This document shows, one piece after another, positions 49,023-60,500 of a stretch of DNA of 64,000 nucleotides. The stretch lies in assembly GCF_050948215.1 (NCBI RefSeq), contig NW_027489027.1:62001-126000 (forward strand), written 5' to 3'. Below the pieces are notes generated by a model. It searched no databases. It saw nothing but the letters and a program-made list of their open reading frames with translations, and was not told where the DNA came from. The position numbers and the translations under genes were made by a program. Within the stretch, counting starts at the first letter, position 1, and every line of letters starts with the position of its first letter. The stretch comes from Halictus rubicundus (taxonomy: Eukaryota; Arthropoda; Insecta; Hymenoptera; Halictidae).

Positions 49023-52000
49023 GATATTGTAGATAAATTGCAGCAAATGGACATACCAATTGCAAATGACCTGTTAACCATCGTAATTCTGTACAGTATC
49101 CCAAGAAGTTATGAAGGTTTCAGGTGTGCAATAGAATTCAGAGATACATTGCCTGATCCATACGCGTTGAAAATAAAAATCTTAGAAGAAGCTGAAGCAA
49201 GAAGCAGGCTCAATGAAGAAGACACGCATGATGCTATTTACGTCAGGCAAGGAAATCCAAAATACACAAATAGTAAAACTAATAAAGAAGAAATGGCTGT
49301 TTAATATAAAAGCAACGACAGTACTTCAACGTACAAGCCTTACAAGTGCACATTTTGCAAAAAGCCTGGTCACACAGCCAGTGACTGCTGGAAGAAGAAA
49401 TCTAATAGGCAACACCTAGCTAGTTATTGTGAAAAGGATTGCGAAGCCTTTATGACTCATGGCGATTGTCAAAATGCATTGGCGCTGTCAGCACTTGGTG
49501 CTATCATCACTCGCAAGGATGTGTGGTGCTTGGACAGTGGGGCTACGTCACACATGTGCAATAACAAATCCTTGTTTTCAGAATTAAATACTGTCACAGG
49601 AAAAGATGTTGGATTGGCCGTAAATAAAAGTGCAGAAATTAAGGGCATTGGAACGGTGTGCCTTACGCTGTCAAATGGAAAGGAAGTTATTAATGTGAGG
49701 TGCAAAAATACACTGTATGTGCCCGATTTGAAAACAAACCTGCTATCGGTGGCCAGCTTAACCAAAAATGGAAAGAATGTTATATTTGTGGACGACAAAG
49801 CAACAATAAGGAATGCTGAAGGGCAAATAGTTGCAGTAGCCTCAAAGGTAGGAAACTTATATTTTCTGAAACCTTCACTAATCTCATTTAAGGCAACTAC
49901 GCGTGAAATAGAAGAGACACCGAACATGGCAGAAACCTCTAATGAACTATGGCATTTGAGATATGGACATCTCAATGCAGCAGACTTGAAGAGTTTAATA
50001 TCCAAACAAATGGTGAAGGGTTTGACGATGAACCTGAGCAATAATATGCTCACCTGTGAAACCTGCATAAAGGGTAAGCAAACTAAAATTCCATTCACTC
50101 CATCGACCCATAAGAGCAAACAACCACTTGAATTGATACATTCAGACGTTTGTGGGCTGATGCGTACCACATCTATTGGTGCGGCAAAATATTTTGCTAG
50201 CTTTATAGACGACAAAGCAAGGTGGACGAAGATATACTTCTTAAAGACAAAGGATCAAGTGAAAGAAGCTTTTAAAGAATTCAAGGCTCTAGCTGAAAAT
50301 GAAATTGGTAAAAAGATCAAGACCTTAAGAACGGATAATAGACTCGAATATTGCGGTAAGGAGTTCAGCAAACAACTAAGTGAGTGGGGAATTAAGCATG
50401 AAAGAACTGTTGCATACACGCCACAACAAAGTGGTGTCGCTGAGAAGTTGAATAGAACGCTCGTCGAAATGGCAAGATGTATATTAATAGACGCTGATCT
50501 ACCAAAGAAATTCTGGGCAGAAGCGATAAATACCCCGATGGACATAAGGAACTGATTTCCTACTAAGGCTTTGAAGGATGTCACACCGTACGAATGTTGG
50601 TTTGGAAAGAAGCCTGACGTATCACATTTTAGGATTTTTGGATGCAAAGCATACGCTGTAGACAATACGCCTAACCGTGACAAACTAATATCAAAGTCGC
50701 AAGCATGTATTTTTACAGGCTACGCAGATGACGCAAAGGCATACAGACTCTGGAACACACAATCACAGAAATTGATCAAAAGCAGAGACGTGAGATTCAT
50801 CGAGGAAGATTTCAAAAAGGAGGCTGAAAAAGGCACTCTGAAAGTTGCATTAACAAATGACAATAACATGTCACTGGAAACCGAGGCTGAAGAGGCTGAT
50901 GGCAATATCCATGAGGATGAGGAAAGCCATGATTCGAATGAAGATTCTGGCCACAGTCTGAATGAAAACCGACCCAACAGTGGTTTCAGGAGAGGACGTG
51001 GCAGGCCAAAAATCATTCGAACAGGAAACAGAGGTGCGCCGAAGAAACAATACAACCTGGTACCTATCCAACATCAAGCTAACATGATCCACGAAGAATA
51101 TCCAACATTGGAAGAAGCACTAAAAGGTCCGAATTCAAATGACTGGAAAAGCGCATTGGAGAAGGAATATGACGCTCTCAAAAGCGCGGGTGCATGGATT
51201 GAAGTTGAAAAGCCGACTAACAAAAATGTTATTGGATGTAAGTGGGTTCTAAGAACAAAACTCTGTTCTGATGGAACCATTGAGCGCCGAAAAGCGCGAC
51301 TGGTGGCAAAAGGTTTTGCCCAGCAACCTGGCATAGACTTCATGGAAACGTATGCACCAATGGCCAGAATGGGCACGATAAGGATTGTCATGGCGCTTGC
51401 CGCCGAATGGAATCTGTCATTATTCCAATTGGATGTGGAAATGGCTTATATAAATGGCGACCTTGAAGAGGAAATTCACATGGAACAACCTGAAGGATTT
51501 CGAGATAACACAGGGAAGGTTCTACTCTTGAAAAAGGCACTTTATGGTTTGAAGCAGTCTGGAAGACAATGGTTTCAAAAGCTAGATAGTAAGCCAAAAT
51601 CATTCGGATTGAGGGCTATAGATGCGGATAAATGTTTGTAATTCCGAAAATGCGAACAGAATGTACTTATAGTGGTCGTATACGTGGACGACATTATCAT
51701 AGCGACGAACCAACTAAGTGCATTCAACCAACTCAAGAAAGAATTGAGCACTGATTTTCGCACGAAGGATTTTGGGCCACTGAGTTATTGTCTGGGACTT
51801 GAATTTAAACGCAATAATAAATCCGGTGAATTATATATGTTTCAGAAAAAGTATATTACAGGCATACTACAACGTTTCGTAATGATGGATGCCAAACCAG
51901 TACAAACACCACTAGAGCCGAAGATCAAATTATCACAGGAAATGAGACCAAAGACTGACGATGAACGATCGAGAATGAAGTCTGAACCATACCGATCTTT

Positions 52001-52534
52001 GATGGGCTCACTTACGTATGCGGCAGTATCCACGAGGCCGGACATAGCATATGCTGTAAGTATGTTGAGCCGATTTAATGAAAATCCAGGAGGGAAGCAC
52101 TGGACATCCGCGAAAAGGGTACTACGTTACCTTAAAGGACGATATCGCACGGTATCACTTACAAAAAGACGGGATGCGATTTTCACGGATTTGTGGACTC
52201 AGACTGGGGCAGCAACATGGATGATAGGAAATCCCAAACAGGCTACATATTGAGATTAGCAGACGCACCCATCACGTGGGAGTCTAGAAGACAGAGATGC
52301 GTTGCACTGTCGAGTGTGGTGGCTGAGTACATGGCGCTAACTGAGGCAATCAAGGAAGCGGTTTACCTGCGAAGCCTCTTGAGCGAACTTGCGATGTCCG
52401 AAGTTGACCATGGGGGAACCATCGTATATTGCGATAATCAAGGAGCCCAAAAGTTGATAAAGAATCCAGTATTCCATTCGCGAACCAAGCACATCTATAT
52501 CCGCTATCACTATATCCGCGAGATATATCAAGGA

Positions 52535-52549
52535 GGGGGGGGGGGGGGG
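52535..52549 (+). repeat. 15-G homopolymer in Copia-B RNase H
   Basis: The run lies after ...REIYQG and shifts the downstream conserved tail out of frame. Copia-C has 14 G at the equivalent site (43923-43936), so the tract has changed length since the copies separated. Confidence 0.9.
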
Positions 52550-52684
52550 TCGATGTTGAATATATCCCAACGCAAAACATGCTGGCAGACTTGTTAACTA
52601 AGAGTCTCTGCAATGTCAATCACGCTAAATTAATGCGCGGCTTAGGACTGAATGCCATTGATAAGTGTCCACGTTGAGAGGGGG

Positions 52685-52900
52685 TGTTAGAAATAAATTC
52701 ACAGCGCTCACTCAACTGCTTCCTGCGCGCCCTCTAGTCTATTCTATTCTCGATGTATTTTTCTTCTTTATCTAACCACGCTCTGCTACCACGTGTATAT
52801 GTACAGAAATATAGGCATGTATTATACAAAATAAGGTGAAGAGGTTTAATAGGACAACCTGAAGATCCATCGGGAACATAAGGATTAACAAAATCTAACA
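52685..52900 (+). repeat. Copia-B 3' LTR (216 bp)
   Basis: TGTTAG...CTAACA, directly after the polypurine tract and followed by GAGGT (52901-52905), which repeats the bases in front of the 5' LTR. The poly(A) signal position reads aatata. Confidence 0.95.
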
Positions 52901-53008
52901 GAGGTATTTATTTTAAGATTTATTTAATAACGTATTTTCCATAGTGTTCTGTAACTGAAACCTGAATACGTTGATCCAATCAAAAATCTACAGTGCAGAA
53001 GCACGGAA
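52901..53008 (+). repeat. Second copy of the DD41D 5' flank
   Basis: About 108 bp nearly identical to 44287-44394 (gaggtatttat ... cagaagcacgga), with ctgaaacc for ctcaaacc. It then stops matching. This is where the next copy of the 8614-bp unit begins and is cut. The following 68 bp (53009-53076) are unassigned. Confidence 0.9.
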
Positions 53009-53076
53009 GTTCGTATCCCCACAGCGACAATACGGAGCACGTCAAGGTTTTCTTTTGCGTGACCTGACTTTTGGAA

Positions 53077-53561
53077 TGTAGCGGCTCACGGTTGGCGACC
53101 GTAATAACCATTAGGACGGTCCCCTTACAGACGTCAAGGATTAGGACATAAAACCGTCCTCGGCATCTGCAAAGTCAAAAATGACTTTACTTCTTTATTG
53201 GTTTTACGTGTGCAATAACAGAAGCATCGCCAGCCTGTGCACCGCTACGGGACCGCCTGGCCACGCGGCCAGCACGGTCAAGGAAAGTCCCAAAGTGTTT
53301 ATAGTCGCCTAACCGAGCGACAGGGATTTCCCTTCGCCCGCCGAACAGGCGGAAGCAATAAAAAATAAAACTACCACTCTGACGGACTCAAAGTTGTAGG
53401 CTCCACCCCGGTACCTTCGGAAAAGGTAACGCCTTTCCCGACGAAAATATAAATAGCGACCATCCGAGACAGCGGGTCAGATTTTGTACACGCGCCTCAC
53501 CTACTCCGTCGGCTTAATAAAGTACTTTGTAGAAAACCGAACACACGTCATTTTACCTACA
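53077..53561 (+). mobile_element. Solo LTR Z (485 bp) with promoter and poly(A) signals
   Basis: Begins TGTAGCGG and ends CCTACA. Within it, TATAAATA (53448-53455) is followed ~30 bp later by an initiator-like TCAGAT (53477), then AATAAA (53516-53521), in the order expected for U3-R-U5. No target duplication is evident (ttggaa versus gtccga at the edges) and no internal region follows, so it may be a solo LTR whose flank has been rearranged. The family is unassigned, and Gypsy-like is a guess from the TGTA...ACA ends. Confidence 0.6.
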
Positions 53562-53589
53562 GTCCGAGTCGGCACAGGAACCTCTAGAC

Positions 53590-53742
53590 GTAGATCTCAT
53601 TCTTATGCGACTACCAGCGGAGTGGTTGGATGTCTGCAGAACTGATGGGAGTCTACTAATACGATGTACAAGGCATCGCGAGCGTCGCATAGAGTGGAGA
53701 ATGATGAAAGACTTCCGAAGAAATGCAGCTGCTGACCGTTGA
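53590..53742 (+). pseudogene. Diverged F-box gene relic
   Basis: A 50-codon frame to TGA 53740-53742. Its start (VDLI..LPAE) and its middle (WLDVCRTDGSL, then RHRERR) align with VDFISELPPE and KWLNVCRADPHL...RHYEQR of the F-box protein at 45971. The residues between LPxE and WL, which are most of the F-box, are missing, so it cannot form the domain. Substitutions are many, so it is an older paralog than the inverted copy at 39384. It sits between solo LTR Z and the LINE. Confidence 0.65.
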
Positions 53743-53767
53743 ATCACAGCGGAATTGGAAGTTCTGA

Positions 53768-54720
53768 ATCTTGTGGTTTCTCGGCCGTACCGGCGCCGCG
53801 CGGCATTGCAGGCACGCCGGAGCTCCGCAATGCCGGCGGACCACCAGTACGCCGCCCTCCTGGGGGCGAACCGGATGCGGGGCATGGCGGTGTCGCACAC
53901 CGCCGTCATTACCTCCCGCAGCCGCCTCGCCCCTTGCGCAGGCGTCAGCTCAGACAGGGCCGGCCCCGTGCATGTCGCCGCGGCTACCGAGGTCCCGAAC
54001 GCGTCCGCGTCCAGCCGCTTCAAGGCCCATCGCGGCCGTCGGTCCCCCCCGGCCCGGCCGGGAATCCCGCGTGTGGAGGGTGGGCCACACGTTCATGACG
54101 ATGGGCGTATGGTCTGACGCAATCTCAATCTCCTCGGCCACCTTCCATCCTGGCACCCGGCGCACGGCCGAGGGAGTCCCCCATGTCAGGTCGATAATCG
54201 AGACCCCCTGCGGACGCACGCACGTCGGCGTGGATCCCCGGTTAATCAACCGGAGATCCAGGCCGGCCGCCCAGGTTAACACCTCGCTACCCCTAGTGGT
54301 CGTCCTGCTACTCCCCCACGATACCGCGTGGGCATTGAAGTCTCCCAGAACGAGAACCGGGCGGGCGCTGCACCGCGCGATGCAGCTGTTCAGCCCGCCC
54401 AGGAACCCCGAAATTGATCGAGGCCACAGCTCGGCGAGATGTAGATCCCCACAACCGCGATGTCCCCCCATTGCACCGCCACGAATCCCTCGCCCCGATC
54501 CAGAAGGGAGACCGACGGGGACCCGGGACGGCTTCCCGCCACTATTACTACGGAGCCGCTCTCGTCCCCCACCCAGAAGGGGTGTTCGGGGACGGCGTAC
54601 GGCTCCGCCGCAACTGCCAGCCCAGCCCCCCACTCGCGCACGGCTTGGACAAACAGGTCCTGTCCCGCTCGCGAGTGGTTGAGGTTCGCCTGCAGAACCG
54701 GAGTAGGATTAAAAGTACCT
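53768..54720 (-). pseudogene. R1-clade ORF2 fragment: endonuclease
   Basis: Translation shows the R1-type endonuclease start (LQANLNHSRAGQDLF, then AAEPYAVP), the VLVLGDFNAHAVSWGSS block, SIIDLTWGT and the SDHTPIVMNV catalytic segment. A linker follows (SAGIAELRRACNAARRRY), which normally precedes reverse transcriptase. The endonuclease nicks the insertion target. Frameshifts lie near 54420 and 54030, and the reverse transcriptase and C-terminal knuckle are absent. ORF2 is read in one continuous frame with the end of ORF1 across a 15-G/C tract (54759-54773), which suggests that the tract length has changed. Confidence 0.88.
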
Positions 54721-54758
54721 ACTCTGACATGGGCTCTGCAGACTCCCCTCCCTGGGGA

Positions 54759-54773
54759 GGGGGGGGGGGGGGG
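54759..54773 (+). repeat. 15-G homopolymer at the LINE ORF1/ORF2 boundary
   Basis: A third long G-run in this island, here in the coding junction of the LINE (C-run on the coding strand). Confidence 0.9.
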
Positions 54774-54779
54774 CTGGGC

Positions 54780-56981
54780 CCCCGGCGCCGTCCGCGGCCG
54801 CTGCGCGGATGCAGCCCCAGACGCGCCTTTCTCTTTCGTCGCTGCGCGGCCCCTCTTGGGAGCCGGAGCACACGCTTTGGCCCCGAATCTATGGCCCGAT
54901 GGTCTCCCCAGGTCCGCGCAGAGCGGACACCTGGGGGCGACCTTGCAGGCCGAAGCCCGGTGCTCCGCCGCCCCGCAGCGGTAGCACAACGCGCCTCTGT
55001 CGACCGCGCTCTTACATGTCGCCCGCGTGTGCCCCGTCTCCAAGCAACGGAAGCATTGGAGGGGCCGCTCCCTCAGTGCCTGGACGCGGGCCGAGGACCA
55101 GCCGACCAGCAGCCGGCCCCCCGCCTCCACTTTCTTGACGGCCGCGAGGGGGCCCTGGGCCCAACAGGAGCCCAGCGCCTGCTCCGAGGCGGGTCTGCGG
55201 ATCTCGCCGACCCGGAACTCCGCCGCGGAACACCCACCCGCCGCCGCCAGCGCCGTCGCTACGTCACTGGACGACACCGAGTCGTCCAGGCCCGCCACGC
55301 GCACCTCGCCGCGCTTGACCGCCTGGGAGACCTTAACCCCGGTCCCCCCAAGCGCCTCGGCGATCCTCCCGGAGAGGAGGATCCTCCCGTGCCTTCTCCT
55401 GGCACCCCGTGCCCCCTGACCTCCAGGAGGATCCCTCCGGTTTTCGACCGCCTGGGAAGCACCCCCGACTCGATCCCGATAGCCTTGAGGTCCACCCTCA
55501 CTTTTGCCCTGGCCATCACCTCCGAGTAAGTGAGCTTGCAGCTCTCGGGGATGGTGATGGCCACTGCTCCCGTTATGGGGGTGCGTCCCAGGCCACCGTC
55601 CCTCCCGGCGGCGGGCTTCGCCGCGCTCGCGCCGCCCTGCACTCGTGCGCCGCCCGCCGTCCTCGGCTCCCTCGCAGCCCGCTGCCGTGAAGCAGCGGCA
55701 GCTGCCTCGGCCGCGGCTGCTCTCACCGCAGCCTCCTCCGCGGCCATCTTCTTCTTGTCCTTCTTCACCGCCTTAGCCGTCACCTCCATCCACGAGGCCG
55801 GGACGACCGGTGGCGGAATGACAACGGGGGGCACCACCCTCACGTTGGACACGACCACCGGTCCAGTCCCCTTGGTGACAGACGTCGCCGGCAGAGAAGC
55901 CACCGGCGTCGCCTCGCGCGCCGACTTACCTTCCGCCCGGAGGGCCGGGGCCAACCTGGCCAGAATCGTCCTGAACCGCTCCTCCATCCGGGCCTCTAGG
56001 TCCCGGTTCCTGGCCGTTATCAGCGCGCCGACCCGGAGAAGCAGGGCTTCAGAGTCCAAAACTCCCGCTCCCTCCCCCGACGACCCTATCGCCTCCGTCC
56101 CCCGCGTACGGACCCCCGCTGTCGAGGAGGCGGGGGGCGCCTCCTCTATTGGCGCATGCCCCGCCGGCGACCGCTGTCGGTGTTCGCCGGCCGCCCGGCC
56201 TCCATTGACCGGAGCCTCGCCCGGAGGTCACCAGCCTCCTTCGCGAGGTCCGCGTTTCTTTGCTCGCGGAGGCGGGCTACCTCCTGGCTCCCCTGCCACG
56301 CCATCCCGGTAAAGCACCGCTGCATCAAGGTGGTGCAGTGGGCCCTGGCGACTGCAGAACAATCCCGCAAATCTTTAACCAGGTCCCCCTTGAGGCCCTT
56401 TGAGACGGTGGAGACTCTCTCCACCCTCAACATCGCCTCCTCCACCTCCCCCACCAGCTGAGCCGTCGGCATCCTCCCACCCAGCTCGATGAGGTCATCG
56501 ACCCTCCTCCTCTGACTCCTCTCGGCGCGGCCGCCGAGGGCCAGGTCCATGATGGGCGTCCCCGACGTGCCCTCCCCGGGGTCCGCCTGCGGCACCGACC
56601 CGCCACGGGTGTGCTGCCCCCCCCCTCTAACCGGGCACGCTTGGGGACAGAGACCCCAGATGTCGCGCCCCGCTTCTCCGCGCCCACGCGCGTCGTGATG
56701 GAACCGACGGTGCTCGAGATGGAGATGATTGTTTCACCGCCATCCGAGTCCTCGTCCCCGATGACCGCGGCCGCGTCCTCCCCGGCAGTAACCACTGCCA
56801 TCTCCTCCCCGGCAGTGACCACTGCCCTCTCTTCCCCCGCCGTCGCTGCTGCCGTATCGGCAGCCTCCCCCACAACATCAAGGTTTTTATTCTTAGATTC
56901 CATGTCTGGTCCCACGAGATTGGTAGGAAAAAACACGTCCGCCCGGGCAGAGCCTCCTTGCCGGGTTAAGGCTAATTTCAA
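54780..56981 (-). pseudogene. R1-clade ORF1 (gag-like, three CCHC knuckles)
   Basis: RNA-binding ORF1 product. From ATG 56981 it shows an acidic, alanine-rich N-terminus (MESKNKNLDVVGEAADT is within it). A conserved helical block follows in another frame (VEEAMLRVERVSTVSKGLKG..., 56146-56595), then a basic alanine-rich stretch and KLTYSEVMARAKVRVDLKAIG. Near the end come the knuckles CFRCLETGHTRATC, CYRCGAAEHRASAC and CPLCADLGRPSGH. At least three frame changes (near 56590, 56100 and 55370) break the frame, so it is not functional. The three-knuckle ending is typical of R1-clade ORF1. Confidence 0.85.
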
Positions 56982-57503
56982 CTGGAGTTCGCCAGGTATC
57001 CAGACGTTGGTGCGCTAGTGGCTTATGTTCCCCACCAGCCGCGCCCTGTAGCCAGGGCGTACCCTCTCACCGCGCACCTAAGCTTAGGGCATTAGGGATA
57101 TTTTATAGAGGTTATCATCCCCGCGGCCCGGCCGATTAAGGCAAGACCACCGTTCCGGTAAAACATGACCACCGGTTTACGGCATGGGACCCTACGGCGA
57201 CCTCCCCGGTCGTTATCGCAGGACCCATTGGTCCGCGGTTTTCATCCCTCCGTGTGAGCCTTACCGCAAGGGAGGCCCTGCCAGGATCCGAAGATCCCGC
57301 CGGCATCGCCTCACACATCATTGGGACTACTTCCCGCGGAATACCCCTTGCTCCGTTAGCAACACACAACTATGTGTGTTCCCAGGGACCACCACGAGGA
57401 GATGGAGCGTAGAGGGTTTTAAGAATATGACCACCACCACTGTGGCATACCTAGTAGTGGATCCGAGTCACCACTACTAAGCCCATATCCCCTCGGTCCC
57501 CCC
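56982..57503 (-). other. LINE 5' UTR
   Basis: About 0.5 kb between the ORF1 start and the satellite, with no supported gene. Short open frames here are on both strands and lack recognisable content. The last non-satellite bases are ctcggtcccccc. Confidence 0.6.
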
Positions 57504-60500
57504 ATCCTATCCTCTATCCTATCCTATCCTCTATCCTATCCTATCCTCTATCCTATCCTATCCTCTATCCTATCCTATCCTCTATCCTATCCTATCCTCT
57601 ATCCTATCCTATCCTCTATCCTATCCTATCCTCTATCCTATCCTATCCTCTATCCTATCCTATCCTCTATCCTATCCTATCCTCTATCCTATCCGATCCT
57701 CAATCCTATCCTATCCTCTATCCTATCCTATCCTCCTTCTTCTATCCTATCATTCTTTCTTCAATCCTATATCTTCTATCGTATCCTGTATCCTATCCCA
57801 TCCTCTGCCCTATCCTATACTCTATCCTATCCTATAATATCCTCTATTCTATCCAATCCTCTATCCTATCCTGTATCCTATGCTATCCTCAATCCTATAC
57901 TATCCCATCCTCAATCCTATCCTATCCTCTACGCTATCCTATCCTCTATACTACCCTATCCTCTATAATATGGTATCCTCTATCCTATCCTATCCTCTAT
58001 CCTATCCTATCCTCTATCCTATCCTATCCTCTATCGTCTCCTGTCCTCCATCCAATCCAATCCCCTATCCTATCCTCTATCCTATATTATCCACTATCCT
58101 ATCCTATTCTCTATCCTATCGTAACAACTATCCTATCCTATCCTCTATCCTATCCTATCCTCTATCCTATCCTATCCTCTATTATATCGTAACCTCTATC
58201 CTATCCTATCCTCTATCCTATCCTATCCTCTATCCTATCCTATTCTCTATCCTATCCTATCCTCTACACTATCATATCCTCTATCCTCTATCCTATCCTA
58301 TCCTCTATCCTATCCTATTCTCTATCCTATCCTATCCTCTACACTATCATATCCTCTATCCTCTATCCTATCCTATCCTCTATCCAATCCTATCCTCTAT
58401 CCTATCCTATCCTCTATGCTATCCTATCTTCAATCCTATCCTATCCCCTATCCTATCCTATCATCTATCCTATTCTACCCTCTATCCTATCCTATCCTCT
58501 ATCCTATCCTCTATCCTATCCTATCCTTAATCCTATCCTATCCTCCATGCTCTGCTATCCTCTATCCTATCCTCTATCCTATCGTATCCTGTATGCTATC
58601 CCATCATCTGCCCTATATTATACTCTATCCTATCCTATCCTCTATCCTCTATCCTATACTATCCTCTATCCAATACTATCCTCTATCCTATCCTATCCTC
58701 TATAATATCGTATCCTCTATTATATCCTATCCTCTATCCTATCCTATCGTCAATCCTATCCTATCTTCTATGCTATCCTGTCCTCTATCCTATCCTCAAT
58801 CCTATCCTATTCTCAATCCTATCCTATCCTCTATAATATCGTATCCTCTATCCTATCCTATCCTCTATCCTATCCTATCCTCTATCCTATCCTATACTCT
58901 ATCCTATCCTACCCTCTACCCTATCCTATCCTCTATCCTATCCTCTATCCTATCCTATCCTCTATCCTATCCTATCCTCTATCGTCTCCTATCCCCCATC
59001 CTATCCAATCCCCTATCCTATCCTCTATCCTAACCTATCCTCTATCCTATCTTATTCTCTATCCGATCCTCTATCCTATCCTATCCTCTATGCTATCCTA
59101 TACTCTATCCTATCCTATCCTCTATCCTATCCTCTCCTCTATCCTATCCTATCCTCTATCCTATCCTATCCTCTATCGTCTCCTGTCCTCCAGCCTATCC
59201 TATCCCCTATCCTATCCTCTATCCTATATTATCCACTATCCTATCCTATTCTCTATCCTATCCAATCCCCTATCCCATCCTCTATCCTATCCTCTATCCT
59301 ATCCTCTATCCTATCCTCTATCCTATCCTCTATCAAATCCTCTATCCTATCCTCTATCCTATCCTATCCTCAATCCTATTCTATCCTCTATCCTATCCTC
59401 TATCCTATCCTCTATCATATCCTCTATCCTATCCTATCCTCTATCCTATCCTATCCCCTATCCTATCCAATCATATATCCTATCGTATCCTCTATCCTAT
59501 CCTCTATCCTATCCTATCCTCTAACGTCTCCTATCCCCTATCCTATCCAATCCCCTATCCCATCCTCTATCCAATCCTATCCTCTATCCTATCCAATCCT
59601 CTATCTTATCCGATCCTCAATCCTATCCTATCCTCTATCCTATCCTATCCTCTATCCTATCCAATCCTCTATCCTATCCTCTATCCTATACTCTATCCTA
59701 TCCTCTATCCAATCCTATCCTCTATCGTCTCCTATCCCCTATCCTATCCAATCCCCTATCCTAACCTCTATCCTAACCTATCCTCTATCCTATCTTATTC
59801 TCTATCCGATCCTCTATCCTATCCTATCCTCTATGCTATCCTATCCTCTATCCTATCCTATCCTCTATCCTATCCTCTCCTATATCCTATCCTATCCTCT
59901 ATCCTATCCTATCCTCTATCGTCTCCTGTCCTCCAGCCTATCCTATCCCCTATCCTATCCTCTATCCTATATTATCCACTACCCTATCCTATTCTCTATC
60001 CTATCCAATCCCCTATCCCATCCTCTATCCTATCCTCTATCCTATCCTCTATCCTATCCTCTATCCTATCCTCTATCAAATCCTCTATCCTATCCTCTAT
60101 CCTATCCTATCCTCAATCCTATTCTATCCTCTATCCTATCCTCTATCCTATCCTCTATCCTATCCTCTATCCTATCCTATACTCTATCCTATCATACCCT
60201 CTACCCTATCCTATCCTCTATCCTATCCTCTATCCTATCCTATCCTCTATCCTATCCTATCCTCTATCGTCTCCTATCCCCTATCCTATCCAATCCCCTA
60301 TCCTATCCTCTATCCTAACCTATCCTCTATCCTATCTTATTCTCTATCCGATCCTCTATCCTATCCTATCCTCTATGCTATCCTATCCTCTATCCTATCC
60401 TATCCTCTATCCTATCCTCTCCTCTATCCTATCCTATCCGCTATCCTATCCTATCCTCTATCCTATCCTATCCTCTATCGTATCCTATCCTCTATCCTAT

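Larger units (their letters stand above)
48230..52677 (+). pseudogene. Copia-B gag-pol polyprotein
   Basis: Single Copia-type polyprotein frame beginning at ATG 48230 and ending at TGA 52675-52677. Domains in order: gag (to ~49300); CCHC knuckle CTFCKKPGHTASDC (49347-49388); protease WCLDSGATSHM; integrase with HLRYGH/CETC zinc residues, D in HSDVCG, D in LRTDN and E in GVAEKLNRT; RT with FQLDVEMAYING and VVYVDDIIIA; RNase H with VDSDWG and CDNQGAQKL. Lesions include stops at gag codon 10 (TGA; Copia-A has a sense codon there), near 48602, at 49302, 50553 and 51639, a frameshift near 52180, a 15-G run at 52535-52549, and solo LTR Y inside gag. It encodes no functional product. Confidence 0.95.
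46684..52900 (+). mobile_element. Copia-B: full-length decayed Copia with nested insertions
   Basis: Complete architecture: 5' LTR (46684-48111, interrupted by two insertions), primer-binding site 48112-48125, gag, protease, integrase, RT, RNase H, polypurine tract gagaggggg (52676-52684) and 3' LTR (52685-52900). The 5-bp target duplication GAGGT is at 46679-46683 and 52901-52905. Subtracting three insertions (289, 914 and 401 bp) and their duplicated target bases leaves roughly 4.6 kb, a usual size for an insect Copia. The coding region has several stops and shifts, so it is dead. Confidence 0.95.
53768..57503 (-). mobile_element. R1-clade non-LTR retrotransposon, 3' part missing
   Basis: GC-rich minus-strand LINE, in strong contrast to its surroundings. 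It has a 5' UTR of ~0.5 kb (56982-57503), ORF1 with three zinc knuckles, and the beginning of ORF2 with an apurinic-like endonuclease. Sequence breaks off near 53768, between endonuclease and reverse transcriptase, against the F-box relic. The 5' end meets canonical satellite at 57503 with no other flank. R1-clade relatives include elements with strict targets in rDNA, telomeric repeats (TRAS, SART) and microsatellites. That precedent makes satellite targeting plausible here, though it is not proven. Confidence 0.85.

Noticed and set aside
49469..51391. Minus-strand frames opposite Copia-B
   Set aside because: They are shadows of the + strand integrase and RT, which hold all the conserved residues.
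53739..56312. Long + strand frames in the GC-rich region
   Set aside because: They are complements of LINE ORF1 and ORF2 on the minus strand. The minus strand carries the CCHC knuckles and endonuclease motifs, while the + strand frames have no recognisable domain.
57136..57369. Small minus-strand frame in the LINE 5' UTR
   Set aside because: 77 codons with no recognisable domain, upstream of ORF1 in a GC-rich leader. Chance is sufficient.
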